DNA from: Bacillaceae bacterium UBA7792
GTDB lineage: Bacteria; Bacillota; Bacilli; Bacillales; Cytobacillaceae
Length of the DNA stretch: 12,796 bases
NCBI GenBank assembly: GCA_002480735.1
Contig: DLCS01000121.1
Span: 1,675 to 14,470 of the forward strand
Direction: 5' to 3'
Below the pieces are notes generated by a model. That model had not been told where the DNA came from. It saw nothing but the letters and a program-made list of their open reading frames with translations, and searched no databases. Positions 6,765 to 12,796 of the stretch are shown piece by piece (the first letter of the stretch is position 1; the number at the start of each line of letters is the position of its first letter). A program made the position numbers and the translations under genes.

Positions 6765-7568
6765 TTATCCCCCCTGTACAACCACTTTGTGGGATGCTTT
6801 GTTCCAGACAAATCTCAACACGAGGAAGCAGACAACCAACCAAAAAATCTGAATGCCAAAGGAGGTTAGAATTTCGGCTCCCTTAATCTCTCCAATAAAA
6901 ATGGAAAGTGGAAGAAAGAAAATACTTTGGAAGGGCAGGTATACCGCAATCGTCTCGAGCCACGCAGGGAAGAACCAGAGCGGAATGACAGACCCTGATA
7001 ATAGCGACATCGCAAAATAAAAGATATCCTCAATTCCGCCTGTTTCCACAAGAAAAAAGGTTAATAAACCAAATGTCATTTCAATACAATAACGAATCAA
7101 AAAACCGAGAAAGGCCGCCAGAATAAAATAGACCCAGGTGATCCAATCCGTGGGCAGGGCCAAATTCAAAAAGAGAAAGATTAGTATATAGAGAGGCAGC
7201 AGCGCCGTGATCATATAAAAGGCGACACTGCCAAAATCGGCAAACAGATACCTGAGAGGAACATCAAAGGGTCTCATTAATTCAAGTGAAATATCACCCG
7301 TACGTACCTTCTCCTGTATCTCCCATAACGGAGTACCAGCCTCATTAACTCCATCCAAGAATTGACTGGCAACAATATAGGTAAGCATGGCCGTAAAGGT
7401 CACACCTCCAGCTTCTTCCCGTCCTGCGTAAAGGGCTGTCCAAATCGAACCCCACATTAATAAAAAAATCAGGTTTGAGCCCGTTCTTGACCATACTTCA
7501 AACCGATACACACTTGAACGTAGGAAAGCTTTTCTTGTGAATATCCAGTACATGCTGAGTTGTCCCAT
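6765..7568 (-). CDS. ABC-2-type exporter permease (COG4587/DUF990-like)
   Basis: A 267-residue integral membrane protein, first gene of the three-gene exporter operon. It has about six membrane segments and the conserved loop GDISLELMRPFDVPLRYLF, about residues 90-108. I place the start at ATG 7568 because GAGGTG lies just upstream (4 nt spacing, slightly short). An upstream in-frame TTG at 7580 has no Shine-Dalgarno sequence and would include this ribosome-binding site in the coding region. The 60-odd bases before it are very AT-rich and must hold the operon's promoter, since a terminator of the next gene upstream lies at 7655-7629; I see no convincing -35/-10 pair. Confidence 0.9.
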   Translation of the reverse strand: MGQLSMYWIFTRKAFLRSSVYRFEVWSRTGSNLIFLLMWGSIWTALYAGREEAGGVTFTAMLTYIVASQFLDGVNEAGTPLWEIQEKVRTGDISLELMRPFDVPLRYLFADFGSVAFYMITALLPLYILIFLFLNLALPTDWITWVYFILAAFLGFLIRYCIEMTFGLLTFFLVETGGIEDIFYFAMSLLSGSVIPLWFFPAWLETIAVYLPFQSIFFLPLSIFIGEIKGAEILTSFGIQIFWLVVCFLVLRFVWNKASHKVVVQGG

Positions 7569-7628
7569 CTTACACCTCAATACATTTTAGATTTTTTTGA
7601 CTATTTAATATATTAACATATGAATAGT

Positions 7629-7655
7629 AAAAATGGCTATCCTCTCGGGATAGCC
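7629..7655 (-). terminator. Rho-independent terminator after the tandem P-loop gene
   Basis: On the minus strand GGCTATCC (7655-7648) pairs perfectly with GGATAGCC (7642-7635) across a 5-nt loop and is followed by ATTTTT. It begins 6 bp after the TAA of the tandem P-loop gene and separates that gene from the ABC exporter operon downstream. Confidence 0.8.
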
Positions 7656-7661
7656 ACAAAA

Positions 7662-8753
7662 TTATATAGAAAGTTCCTCTATTTCAGCCTCAATCTTTTC
7701 CTTATGGGCCGTCACAACGGAAAAGTCCATTGCCTCGATATAAATTGCTTCAAGCTGATCACGCAGGGACTTTGCGTGGGCTAAATAAGAAATAGCTTCC
7801 TTCATCCTCGCCTTATAGTTCTGGGAAAGATGGGTGATTTTATCTGCAAATCGCTCATCGGTTCTCTCATCGATAATCGTCCCGTACATCTCAATGATTT
7901 CATCACCTTCACGGGAAGGAAAGTATTCATGGGGTGCCGTACTATCAAAGATTGCAATGCCAAGCTCTCGGAATATAACCATATCGATGCTGTGAGGATC
8001 GAACCCACAATGATAGATTTCTACATCAAATCCTCGTGACCGCCCTTCGGCAGCAAGCTTCTTCAGCATCGTTGATTTTCCCGAACCCGGTCTGCCTTTG
8101 ATGAAATAACGCTTTTCCAGGTCCTCCGTTAGATTCGGAACAAAGTCAACAGCCCCTTTCGGTGTGGCCGCGCCCAAGAAGCGATGCTTCACCTTGGCAG
8201 ACTTGTTGAAGCTTGTCGTTCCGAAAAAGGATTGAATTAAATGTTTTGTCAGGTCATTAGCTTTTTCAAAATTCATATTTTGGATGTAAACCTTCTCCCA
8301 CTCATCATGGACCTTGAGAGCTTTTGCAAAGGTTTGATAAGCGTTGCCAAAGGCTTCACTGATTTGTTCATTTAGCTCAATGATTCTTTGTTTCTGCGAA
8401 GCTAGCTTTTTTGAATCCCATGCCTCACCAAGATTGACATACTCCTCAACCGCCCCAGGGACCTTAGGCTCAATCACATGGGGTGCCGTTCCGTCTACAA
8501 TTCCAACCTTTAAATCTGAAATGATCACCCCATCAACCGAGTTGTTATCTGAGGAGCAATGCAAATATTCGATATCGAAGCCCTTTTCGACCCACTTTGA
8601 GCCAATCTCCTTCATTAAGGTTGATTTTCCTGTACCTGGACCACCTTTTAAAATAAAGATTCTATCCAGTTCCTTTAGACATTCATCGTACAAGCTGAAA
8701 AATCCTCTGGCCGTGTTTCCACCTGCATAGTAATTGATGATCTTCCCAGTCAC
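7662..8753 (-). CDS. Tandem-duplicated P-loop NTPase of unknown function (PRK06851-like)
   Basis: A 363-residue soluble protein of two homologous halves. Half one has Walker A GGPGTGKST (37-45, K43), GFD (58-60), HCSSDNNSVD (65-74), a Walker-B-like strand ending in D87 and TAPH (89-92). Half two repeats these as GRPGSGKST (220-228, K226), GFD (241-243), HCGFDPHSID (248-257), D270 and TAPH (272-275), each exactly 183 residues later. Each half ends in helices with YI-x2-M-x-F (156-162 and 338-344). Both nucleotide sites look intact. I associate it with the conserved Bacillus/Clostridium proteins called PRK06851 or simply ATPase; no function is known to me. The start is GTG at 8753 with AAGGAAG before it. 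It lies 93 bp after the YbaK-like gene on the same strand with no clear terminator between, so cotranscription is possible. No membrane segments. Confidence 0.88.
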   Translation of the reverse strand: MTGKIINYYAGGNTARGFFSLYDECLKELDRIFILKGGPGTGKSTLMKEIGSKWVEKGFDIEYLHCSSDNNSVDGVIISDLKVGIVDGTAPHVIEPKVPGAVEEYVNLGEAWDSKKLASQKQRIIELNEQISEAFGNAYQTFAKALKVHDEWEKVYIQNMNFEKANDLTKHLIQSFFGTTSFNKSAKVKHRFLGAATPKGAVDFVPNLTEDLEKRYFIKGRPGSGKSTMLKKLAAEGRSRGFDVEIYHCGFDPHSIDMVIFRELGIAIFDSTAPHEYFPSREGDEIIEMYGTIIDERTDERFADKITHLSQNYKARMKEAISYLAHAKSLRDQLEAIYIEAMDFSVVTAHKEKIEAEIEELSI

Positions 8754-8846
8754 ATTCCCACTTCCTTTTTAAGTTCTCTTGGGATTTTTCTATCCTTTTA
8801 TCTATATGCAGGAAATGTGAGTTAGGTGTATGCCTAGCCGGGGGTA

Positions 8847-9329
8847 TCAATTCCCCTTCGTTAAGTCAGCAATCAGTGCAGATGTAGCCTCCTGTAAATC
8901 CTTCACCCTCAACTCCATTTGGATGCCAATTTTTCCACCGCTTACCACAATCGCTTCAATGACCGCCGCATGTTCATCAATAAAGGTTGGATAGTTCTTT
9001 TTCATCCCGATCGGAGAACAGCCTCCACGAATATAACCGGTCCATTTCTGAATATCCTTCACAGGGATCATCTCAATTTTTTTCTCACCTGCCGCCTTAG
9101 CAGCCTTTTTCAAATCCAGTTCTTCCTCCACTGGAACGATAAAAACATATAGATTTTTGCTTAATCCTTGGGCAACAAGGGTTTTAAAAACCATTTTCGG
9201 ATCCCGATTGATTTTTTCCGCGACAGAAACCCCGTCAATTTTTCCGTCCTTGCTTTCATAGGTGATCAGTTCATAGGGGATTTTCTTCGAATCGAGAATT
9301 CGCATGGCGTTCGTTTTACTAATCTTCAT
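8847..9329 (-). CDS. ybaK: YbaK/EbsC-type Cys-tRNA(Pro) deacylase
   Basis: A 160-residue member of the YbaK/ProX aminoacyl-tRNA editing family, full length for the family. These cytosolic enzymes hydrolyse Cys-tRNA(Pro), which prolyl-tRNA synthetase makes by mistake, and act in trans on the tRNA acceptor end. The conserved lysine is K49 in MVFKTLV, and the GYIRGGCSPIGMKK block (98-111) forms the substrate pocket seen in YbaK proteins. The ATG at 9329 follows GAGGT with 8-nt spacing. It is divergent from the chemotaxis receptor gene and lies upstream of the tandem P-loop gene. Specificity for Cys rather than Ala is inferred from the similarity to YbaK; only an assay would settle it. Confidence 0.92.
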   Translation of the reverse strand: MKISKTNAMRILDSKKIPYELITYESKDGKIDGVSVAEKINRDPKMVFKTLVAQGLSKNLYVFIVPVEEELDLKKAAKAAGEKKIEMIPVKDIQKWTGYIRGGCSPIGMKKNYPTFIDEHAAVIEAIVVSGGKIGIQMELRVKDLQEATSALIADLTKGN

Positions 9330-9359
9330 GTTCAGGACCTCTTTTTACCTTTTTAATAA

Positions 9360-9387
9360 ATCTTATCAAAAATCCGCTCCATGTTAA
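9360..9387 (-). promoter_or_regulatory. Candidate promoter for the ybaK-like gene
   Basis: On the minus strand TTAACA (9387-9382) and TAAGAT (9365-9360) are 16 bp apart, about 30 bp before the ATG. The -35 matches 5/6 and the -10 4/6 of the sigma-A consensus, so this is only a reasonable candidate. Confidence 0.35.
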
Positions 9388-9423
9388 AATCCGTTTGATA
9401 TAGAATAATACCTAATGAAACCT

Positions 9424-9440
9424 TATAATAGTACTATAAT
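9424..9440 (+). promoter_or_regulatory. Tandem TATAAT boxes before the chemotaxis receptor gene
   Basis: Two exact TATAAT hexamers (9424-9429 and 9435-9440) lie 21-38 bp before the start codon. Neither has a good -35 at 16-18 bp; the nearest TTGATA is 9395-9400. A sigma-D promoter, usual for chemotaxis receptors in bacilli, is not evident either: a TAAA at 9385 has no GCCGATAT-like partner. Promoter position is therefore uncertain. Confidence 0.25.
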
Positions 9441-9461
9441 CATAGATTTGGAGGAATACTT

Positions 9462-10769
9462 ATGAGCGCTGGTTCGAAGAGTAGTAAAGAAGAAACAAGG
9501 CTTTTGACCTCTATCAAACAGACCATTTCATCCACTATTACCCTACTATTATTCCTGTCTCTCGGAATGGGGGTTATTTTAGGATTGATTATTAAAGCCA
9601 TAACCGGACATGGTAGTATGTTTAGTATCATACTCGTTTGTGTTGCCTTCAATATTGTCCTCGGTATTTTGTTATTTATGCTGATCTCGAAATCCATTAA
9701 GAGGTCTGCCAAGGGCTTTACTGAAGTATTAGAAGCTGTCAGTACGGGAAAGCTCAATATTTCCTCAACGGCAACAGGAAATAACAAACTGCTAAATAAA
9801 ATTCAGACTCATCTTCATGCAGTAGCAGAGGACATGCATTCTGTCATCTCTGGGACAACTAGTTTAACGAAATCGATTATTGAATCATCCATTGATATGA
9901 CGGAAAAGGTCCAAATTGTTACCGAATCAATCAATGGTGTGTCGCAAACCATCGATGAAATTGCGACAGGTGCTTCAAAGCAAGCGACTGAAGCAGAAAA
10001 TAGTGTCCAAATCATGGAGAATCTTTCTCAGCAAATTAGCATCGTTTCGAAAAATTATGACTCAATCATTCAAGAAACAGACCATGTGAATGATTTAAAT
10101 AAATCAGGCCTGTATACCGTTCAAACATTAAGAGAGAAATCTGAAGTGCATAATGATGCCTTCGAAAAAATCTCCATGGCTGTCGGTAATTTAGCAAAAA
10201 CGCTTGCTAATATTGAAACATTTGTTAGCTCCATTAAAGATATTGCCGATCAAACGAACCTGCTTGCACTCAATGCAGCCATCGAAGCTGCCCGTGCCGG
10301 CGAAGCAGGAAAGGGATTTGCAGTTGTAGCGGATGAAGTAAGAAAGCTTGCGGACGAAAGCAAAGGTTCAACTGAAGAAATTAGCAATTTGATGATGAGC
10401 ATTGAAGAGGATTCGAGAGAAGCAATTGCAGCCATGAATTCAGCTAAAATTGTCTCACAGCAGCAGGCTGATGCGGTCAATCAGACAGATTCCTCCTTTA
10501 AGGAAATCGCCAAGGCTATTGATGCCATTACCATGAAAATTAATGATATGAATGACGCGATCCGGCAAATGGAGTCTGGGAAGGATCAATCGATTTCCGC
10601 TATAAAAAATACTGCTGTCATTTCCGAACAAACAGCAGCTGCTAGCGAGGAGCTTGCAGCAACAGTAGAATCTCAATTAAACGTATTTGAGGAGATGAGA
10701 AGAACGGCTGAAAACTTAAGCGCCTTGTCCAACGATATGAATGAAAGACTAAAAAAATATAACTTGTAA
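9462..10769 (+). CDS. Methyl-accepting chemotaxis protein with minimal extracellular part
   Basis: A 435-residue chemoreceptor. Two transmembrane helices (about 22-46 and 53-76) are joined by only about six residues, so there is no extracellular sensor domain. A HAMP-like linker (about 77-130) leads into the long coiled-coil signalling domain. The CheA/CheW-binding hairpin tip is plain: [20 protein letters not shown] and [20 protein letters not shown] at about 258-297. C-terminal [15 protein letters not shown] (about 388-402) is the usual adaptation-helix type sequence. It probably senses membrane state, a partner protein or a cytosolic signal, and passes it to the CheA kinase. The start ATG has GGAGG at 7-nt spacing. 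It is a single-gene unit: divergent from ybaK and closed by a strong terminator. Ligand unknown. Confidence 0.93.
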   Translation: MSAGSKSSKEETRLLTSIKQTISSTITLLLFLSLGMGVILGLIIKAITGHGSMFSIILVCVAFNIVLGILLFMLISKSIKRSAKGFTEVLEAVSTGKLNISSTATGNNKLLNKIQTHLHAVAEDMHSVISGTTSLTKSIIESSIDMTEKVQIVTESINGVSQTIDEIATGASKQATEAENSVQIMENLSQQISIVSKNYDSIIQETDHVNDLNKSGLYTVQTLREKSEVHNDAFEKISMAVGNLAKTLANIETFVSSIKDIADQTNLLALNAAIEAARAGEAGKGFAVVADEVRKLADESKGSTEEISNLMMSIEEDSREAIAAMNSAKIVSQQQADAVNQTDSSFKEIAKAIDAITMKINDMNDAIRQMESGKDQSISAIKNTAVISEQTAAASEELAATVESQLNVFEEMRRTAENLSALSNDMNERLKKYNL

Positions 10770-10777
10770 CAGCTATC

Positions 10778-10812
10778 AAAGACCAGATTGGTTGATTCAA
10801 TCTGGTCTTTTT
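10778..10812 (+). terminator. Strong intrinsic terminator after the chemoreceptor gene
   Basis: AAAGACCAGATTG (10778-10790) pairs perfectly over 13 bp with CAATCTGGTCTTT (10798-10810) across a 7-nt loop and runs into T5. It begins 8 bp after the stop codon. With A-rich sequence on its left flank it may also stop transcripts of the convergent ABC exporter gene that ends at 10860. Confidence 0.9.
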
Positions 10813-10859
10813 AAATGGATGTTTTTTTGAGATTGTGGTTCCGGAATGTCCAAAAAAAA

Positions 10860-12620
10860 CTACACCGCCCCCTTCTGCCTTTGGGCATGAACGAGGTCCG
10901 CATAGAAGCCCTTCCTCTCAATCAATTCCTGATCCGTTCCTTTTTCAATCACTTCCCCATCCTTCAATACGATGATGAGGTCAGCGTTTTGAATGGTATT
11001 CAGCCGATGGGCAATGACAAAGGAGGTTCTTCCAGCCATTAACGTCTTTAAGGCTTCAGAAATTTTCAGTTCTGTAATGGTATCAATGCTACTCGTTGCC
11101 TCATCCAATATAAGAAGAGCAGGATCCGCCAGCATCGCCCTGGCAATGGAAAGCAGCTGCCTCTGGCCATGGCTTAAATCACTTCCCTCTGTGCTCAAAA
11201 CGGTGTCGTACCCTTTTGGAAGCTTCATGATAAAATCGTGAGCATTAGCTCTTTTGGAAGCCTCCACTACTTCATCATCTGTTGCTTTCAGGTTTCCATA
11301 ACGGATATTTTCTCTCACGGTTGTACGAAAAAGAACCGAATCCTGCAGGACAAAAGCCATCTGTTGACGTAGACTTTCTCTCTTGATTTTCTTTATATCA
11401 AGCCCGTCAACCAAAATCACACCATCATCCGCATCATAAAAGCGGGATAATAGGGAAATAATCGTTGTTTTGCCCGCTCCCGTTGGTCCAACTAGGGCAA
11501 CCATTTCACCAGGAGAAGCATGGAAGGATACATCCCGTAACGTCGCCAGCTCTTGATCATAGGAAAAGGAAACATGCTCAAAGGCAATCTCTCCTTTTAA
11601 AGTAGCAATCTCTCTTGCCTCCGATTCATCCTTGGCTTCCATCTCTTCATCCATGATTTGAAATACCCGTTCCGCACCAGCAACAGCAGATAGAATCATA
11701 TTAAACTGATTCGCTAAATCATTCAGGGGGCGGGTAAATTGACGTGCATAGGTCGTGAAGGTGACGATTACACCAATGGAGACAGCTCCTTTTAGAGCTA
11801 GTACTCCTCCCACCCCTACAATGATCGTAAAACTGACGTTATTGAGCATGTTCATGAGCTTTGGTATGAGGCCCGAATAGCTTTGTGCCCAGTAGCTAGA
11901 GGTGCGGAGCGCTTCATTTTTTCCCTCAAACTCCTCAATTACACGCCTTTCCTGGGAGTACATCTTGATGATTTTTTGCCCAGAAATGGCTTCCTCAATG
12001 TAACCGTTCATATCGCCCAATGTTTTTTGCTGTTCCTTAAAATACTTGCCTGTCCGATTGGTAATCCATTTCATCCCCGCAAACAATGCGGGAACAATTA
12101 ATAGCGTCAGAACCGTTAATAATGGACTGAGCCACAGCATGACAATGATTGTACCTATAATCGTTAAGGTGCTTGTAACAACCTGGATAATAGCTGAATT
12201 CAGCGTCCGACTGACATTTTCCATATCATTTGTCAGGCGACTCATTAATTCGCCGTGCTGACGTTTTTGATAAAAGGAGATAGGTAGCTTTTGAAGATGG
12301 GAGAACAATTGGTTTCTCATCACAAACACAACATTCTGGGCGATTCCAATCATCCAATAGTTCTGGAAAAAAATCGCTCCTGACTGCGCTAAATATATCA
12401 GGGTGAGCCATAGAAGCATAATAAATAGCTCCTTCCCACCCGAGCCAGCTATCACGTCATCCACTGCGACTCCCATCAAATACGGACCGATTAAGGAAAG
12501 GACCGAACTCATGATCAGCATGACCATCACAAGAATAAATAAAGCCTTTTCCTTCGCCATATAACCCCATATTCTTCTCAAGGTGGTACTCATATTTTGC
12601 GGTTTTTTCTGCTTAGCCAA
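10860..12620 (-). CDS. Heterodimeric ABC exporter, catalytically canonical subunit (TTG start)
   Basis: A 586-residue TMD-NBD half-transporter. Six membrane helices lie between about 25 and 310. The nucleotide-binding domain has Walker A GPTGAGKT (378-385, K384), Q-loop Q426, signature LSHGQ (482-486), Walker B ALLILDE with catalytic E507, and switch H538 in IAHRLNT. The LSHGQ/LSQGQ-type signature with an intact Glu and His is typical of the competent subunit of heterodimeric exporters (TM288, and YfiC- or YheH-type in Bacillus). I choose TTG 12620, which has GGAGG nine nt upstream; the frame stays open further but that part is a shadow of the upstream gene and has no ribosome-binding site. 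It overlaps the end of the upstream partner gene by 8 nt, so the two are coupled. It probably exports a hydrophobic compound or drug; the substrate is unknown. Confidence 0.92.
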   Translation of the reverse strand: MAKQKKPQNMSTTLRRIWGYMAKEKALFILVMVMLIMSSVLSLIGPYLMGVAVDDVIAGSGGKELFIMLLWLTLIYLAQSGAIFFQNYWMIGIAQNVVFVMRNQLFSHLQKLPISFYQKRQHGELMSRLTNDMENVSRTLNSAIIQVVTSTLTIIGTIIVMLWLSPLLTVLTLLIVPALFAGMKWITNRTGKYFKEQQKTLGDMNGYIEEAISGQKIIKMYSQERRVIEEFEGKNEALRTSSYWAQSYSGLIPKLMNMLNNVSFTIIVGVGGVLALKGAVSIGVIVTFTTYARQFTRPLNDLANQFNMILSAVAGAERVFQIMDEEMEAKDESEAREIATLKGEIAFEHVSFSYDQELATLRDVSFHASPGEMVALVGPTGAGKTTIISLLSRFYDADDGVILVDGLDIKKIKRESLRQQMAFVLQDSVLFRTTVRENIRYGNLKATDDEVVEASKRANAHDFIMKLPKGYDTVLSTEGSDLSHGQRQLLSIARAMLADPALLILDEATSSIDTITELKISEALKTLMAGRTSFVIAHRLNTIQNADLIIVLKDGEVIEKGTDQELIERKGFYADLVHAQRQKGAV

Positions 12621-12796
12621 TTTTCCCCACCTCCGCCTGTTCTGCCTGCGATGTATAGATCCTTTGATAATAGCTGCTGTCCCTAAGAAGTGTGCTGTGA
12701 TCCCCCGTTGCGATAAGCCTTCCCTCTTGGAGAAGAAGGATTTGATCCGCATCCTTCACTGAACTAATTTTTTGAGCGATGATGAATACGGTACAG
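12613..12796 (-). CDS. Partner ABC exporter subunit, C-terminal end only
   Basis: The last 60 residues of an ABC exporter half-transporter whose main part lies beyond the right edge. The visible part starts within the last strands of the nucleotide-binding domain: TVFIIAQKISSVKDADQILLL, then EGRLIATGDHSTLL and YYQRIYTSQ, the usual C-terminal pattern. The switch histidine is replaced by Gln in IIAQKIS, as in the degenerate-site subunit of heterodimeric exporters such as TM287/288. The gene ends in TAA at 12615-12613 and overlaps the start of the canonical subunit gene by 8 nt. Its own catalytic Glu position is outside the window and cannot be checked. Confidence 0.88.
   Translation of the reverse strand, partial: CTVFIIAQKISSVKDADQILLLQEGRLIATGDHSTLLRDSSYYQRIYTSQAEQAEVGKIG

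Noticed and set aside
8344..8730. 128-codon open frame on the plus strand
   Set aside because: It is antisense to the well-supported tandem P-loop gene, has no recognisable domain and no clear ribosome-binding site.
8754..8846. Terminator or riboswitch between the ybaK-like and tandem P-loop genes
   Set aside because: Only a 4-bp GGGG/CCCC pairing and a 4-bp TAGG/CCTA pairing can be drawn; there is no T tract after either and no known riboswitch pattern.
9385..9410. Sigma-D flagellar/chemotaxis promoter before the chemoreceptor gene
   Set aside because: A TAAA is present but nothing close to GCCGATAT lies 14-16 bp downstream.
12621..12752. Longer N-terminus of the canonical ABC subunit, 44 extra residues
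   Set aside because: It overlaps the end of the upstream ABC gene in another frame, is basic and unlike any exporter N-terminus, and lacks a Shine-Dalgarno sequence; GGAGG lies correctly before the TTG at 12620.
1..12796. Antiphage defence island or mobile element
   Set aside because: No nuclease, toxin-antitoxin, transposase, integrase or phage gene is seen; the ABC and P-loop proteins match transporter or conserved housekeeping-like families.

Overview
The window looks like chromosomal DNA of a member of the Bacillaceae (low-to-moderate GC Bacillota). The evidence is strong purine-rich Shine-Dalgarno sequences before nearly every gene, frequent TTG/GTG starts, and close relatives of Bacillus proteins: a BmrA-type ABC exporter, a Bacillus AlkD-type glycosylase and a YbaK-type deacylase. 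I see no phage, insertion-sequence transposase, CRISPR, rRNA or tRNA. The genus cannot be fixed from the sequence alone.

Layout: (a) 1-1198, minus strand: an AlkD-like DNA glycosylase gene (TTG start) followed 20 bp later by a Cof-type HAD phosphatase gene that runs off the left edge. (b) 1300-4785, plus strand: a MerR-type promoter with a 19-bp spacer drives a MerR regulator with a TipAS-like C-terminal domain, a BmrA-like homodimeric multidrug ABC exporter overlapping it by 20 nt, and an alpha/beta hydrolase 22 bp further on. This has the form of a self-regulated, drug-inducible efflux operon. (c) 4788-4884: a compact GGTACC-based repeat with a perfect 19-bp inverted repeat, lying between convergent genes. 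(d) 7568-4901, minus strand: a three-gene ABC-2-type exporter (two permeases, then the ATPase; COG4587/COG3694/COG4586-like). (e) 9329-7662, minus strand: a YbaK/EbsC-type Cys-tRNA(Pro) deacylase and a protein of unknown function made of two tandem P-loop halves, ending in a clear terminator. (f) 9462-10769, plus strand: a small methyl-accepting chemotaxis protein with almost no extracellular sensor, ending in a strong terminator. (g) 12796-10860, minus strand: a heterodimeric ABC exporter. Its first subunit is cut by the right edge and shows a Gln in place of the switch His; the second is complete and has canonical catalytic residues.

The theme is export: three separate ABC exporters, one with its own ligand-responsive regulator, sit among housekeeping and repair genes. 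The parts most worth a second look are the GGTACC repeat, the internally duplicated P-loop protein, and the MerR/TipAS-like + BmrA + hydrolase operon. Nothing here is clearly a wholly new system. The duplicated ATPase is the best candidate for undescribed biochemistry.
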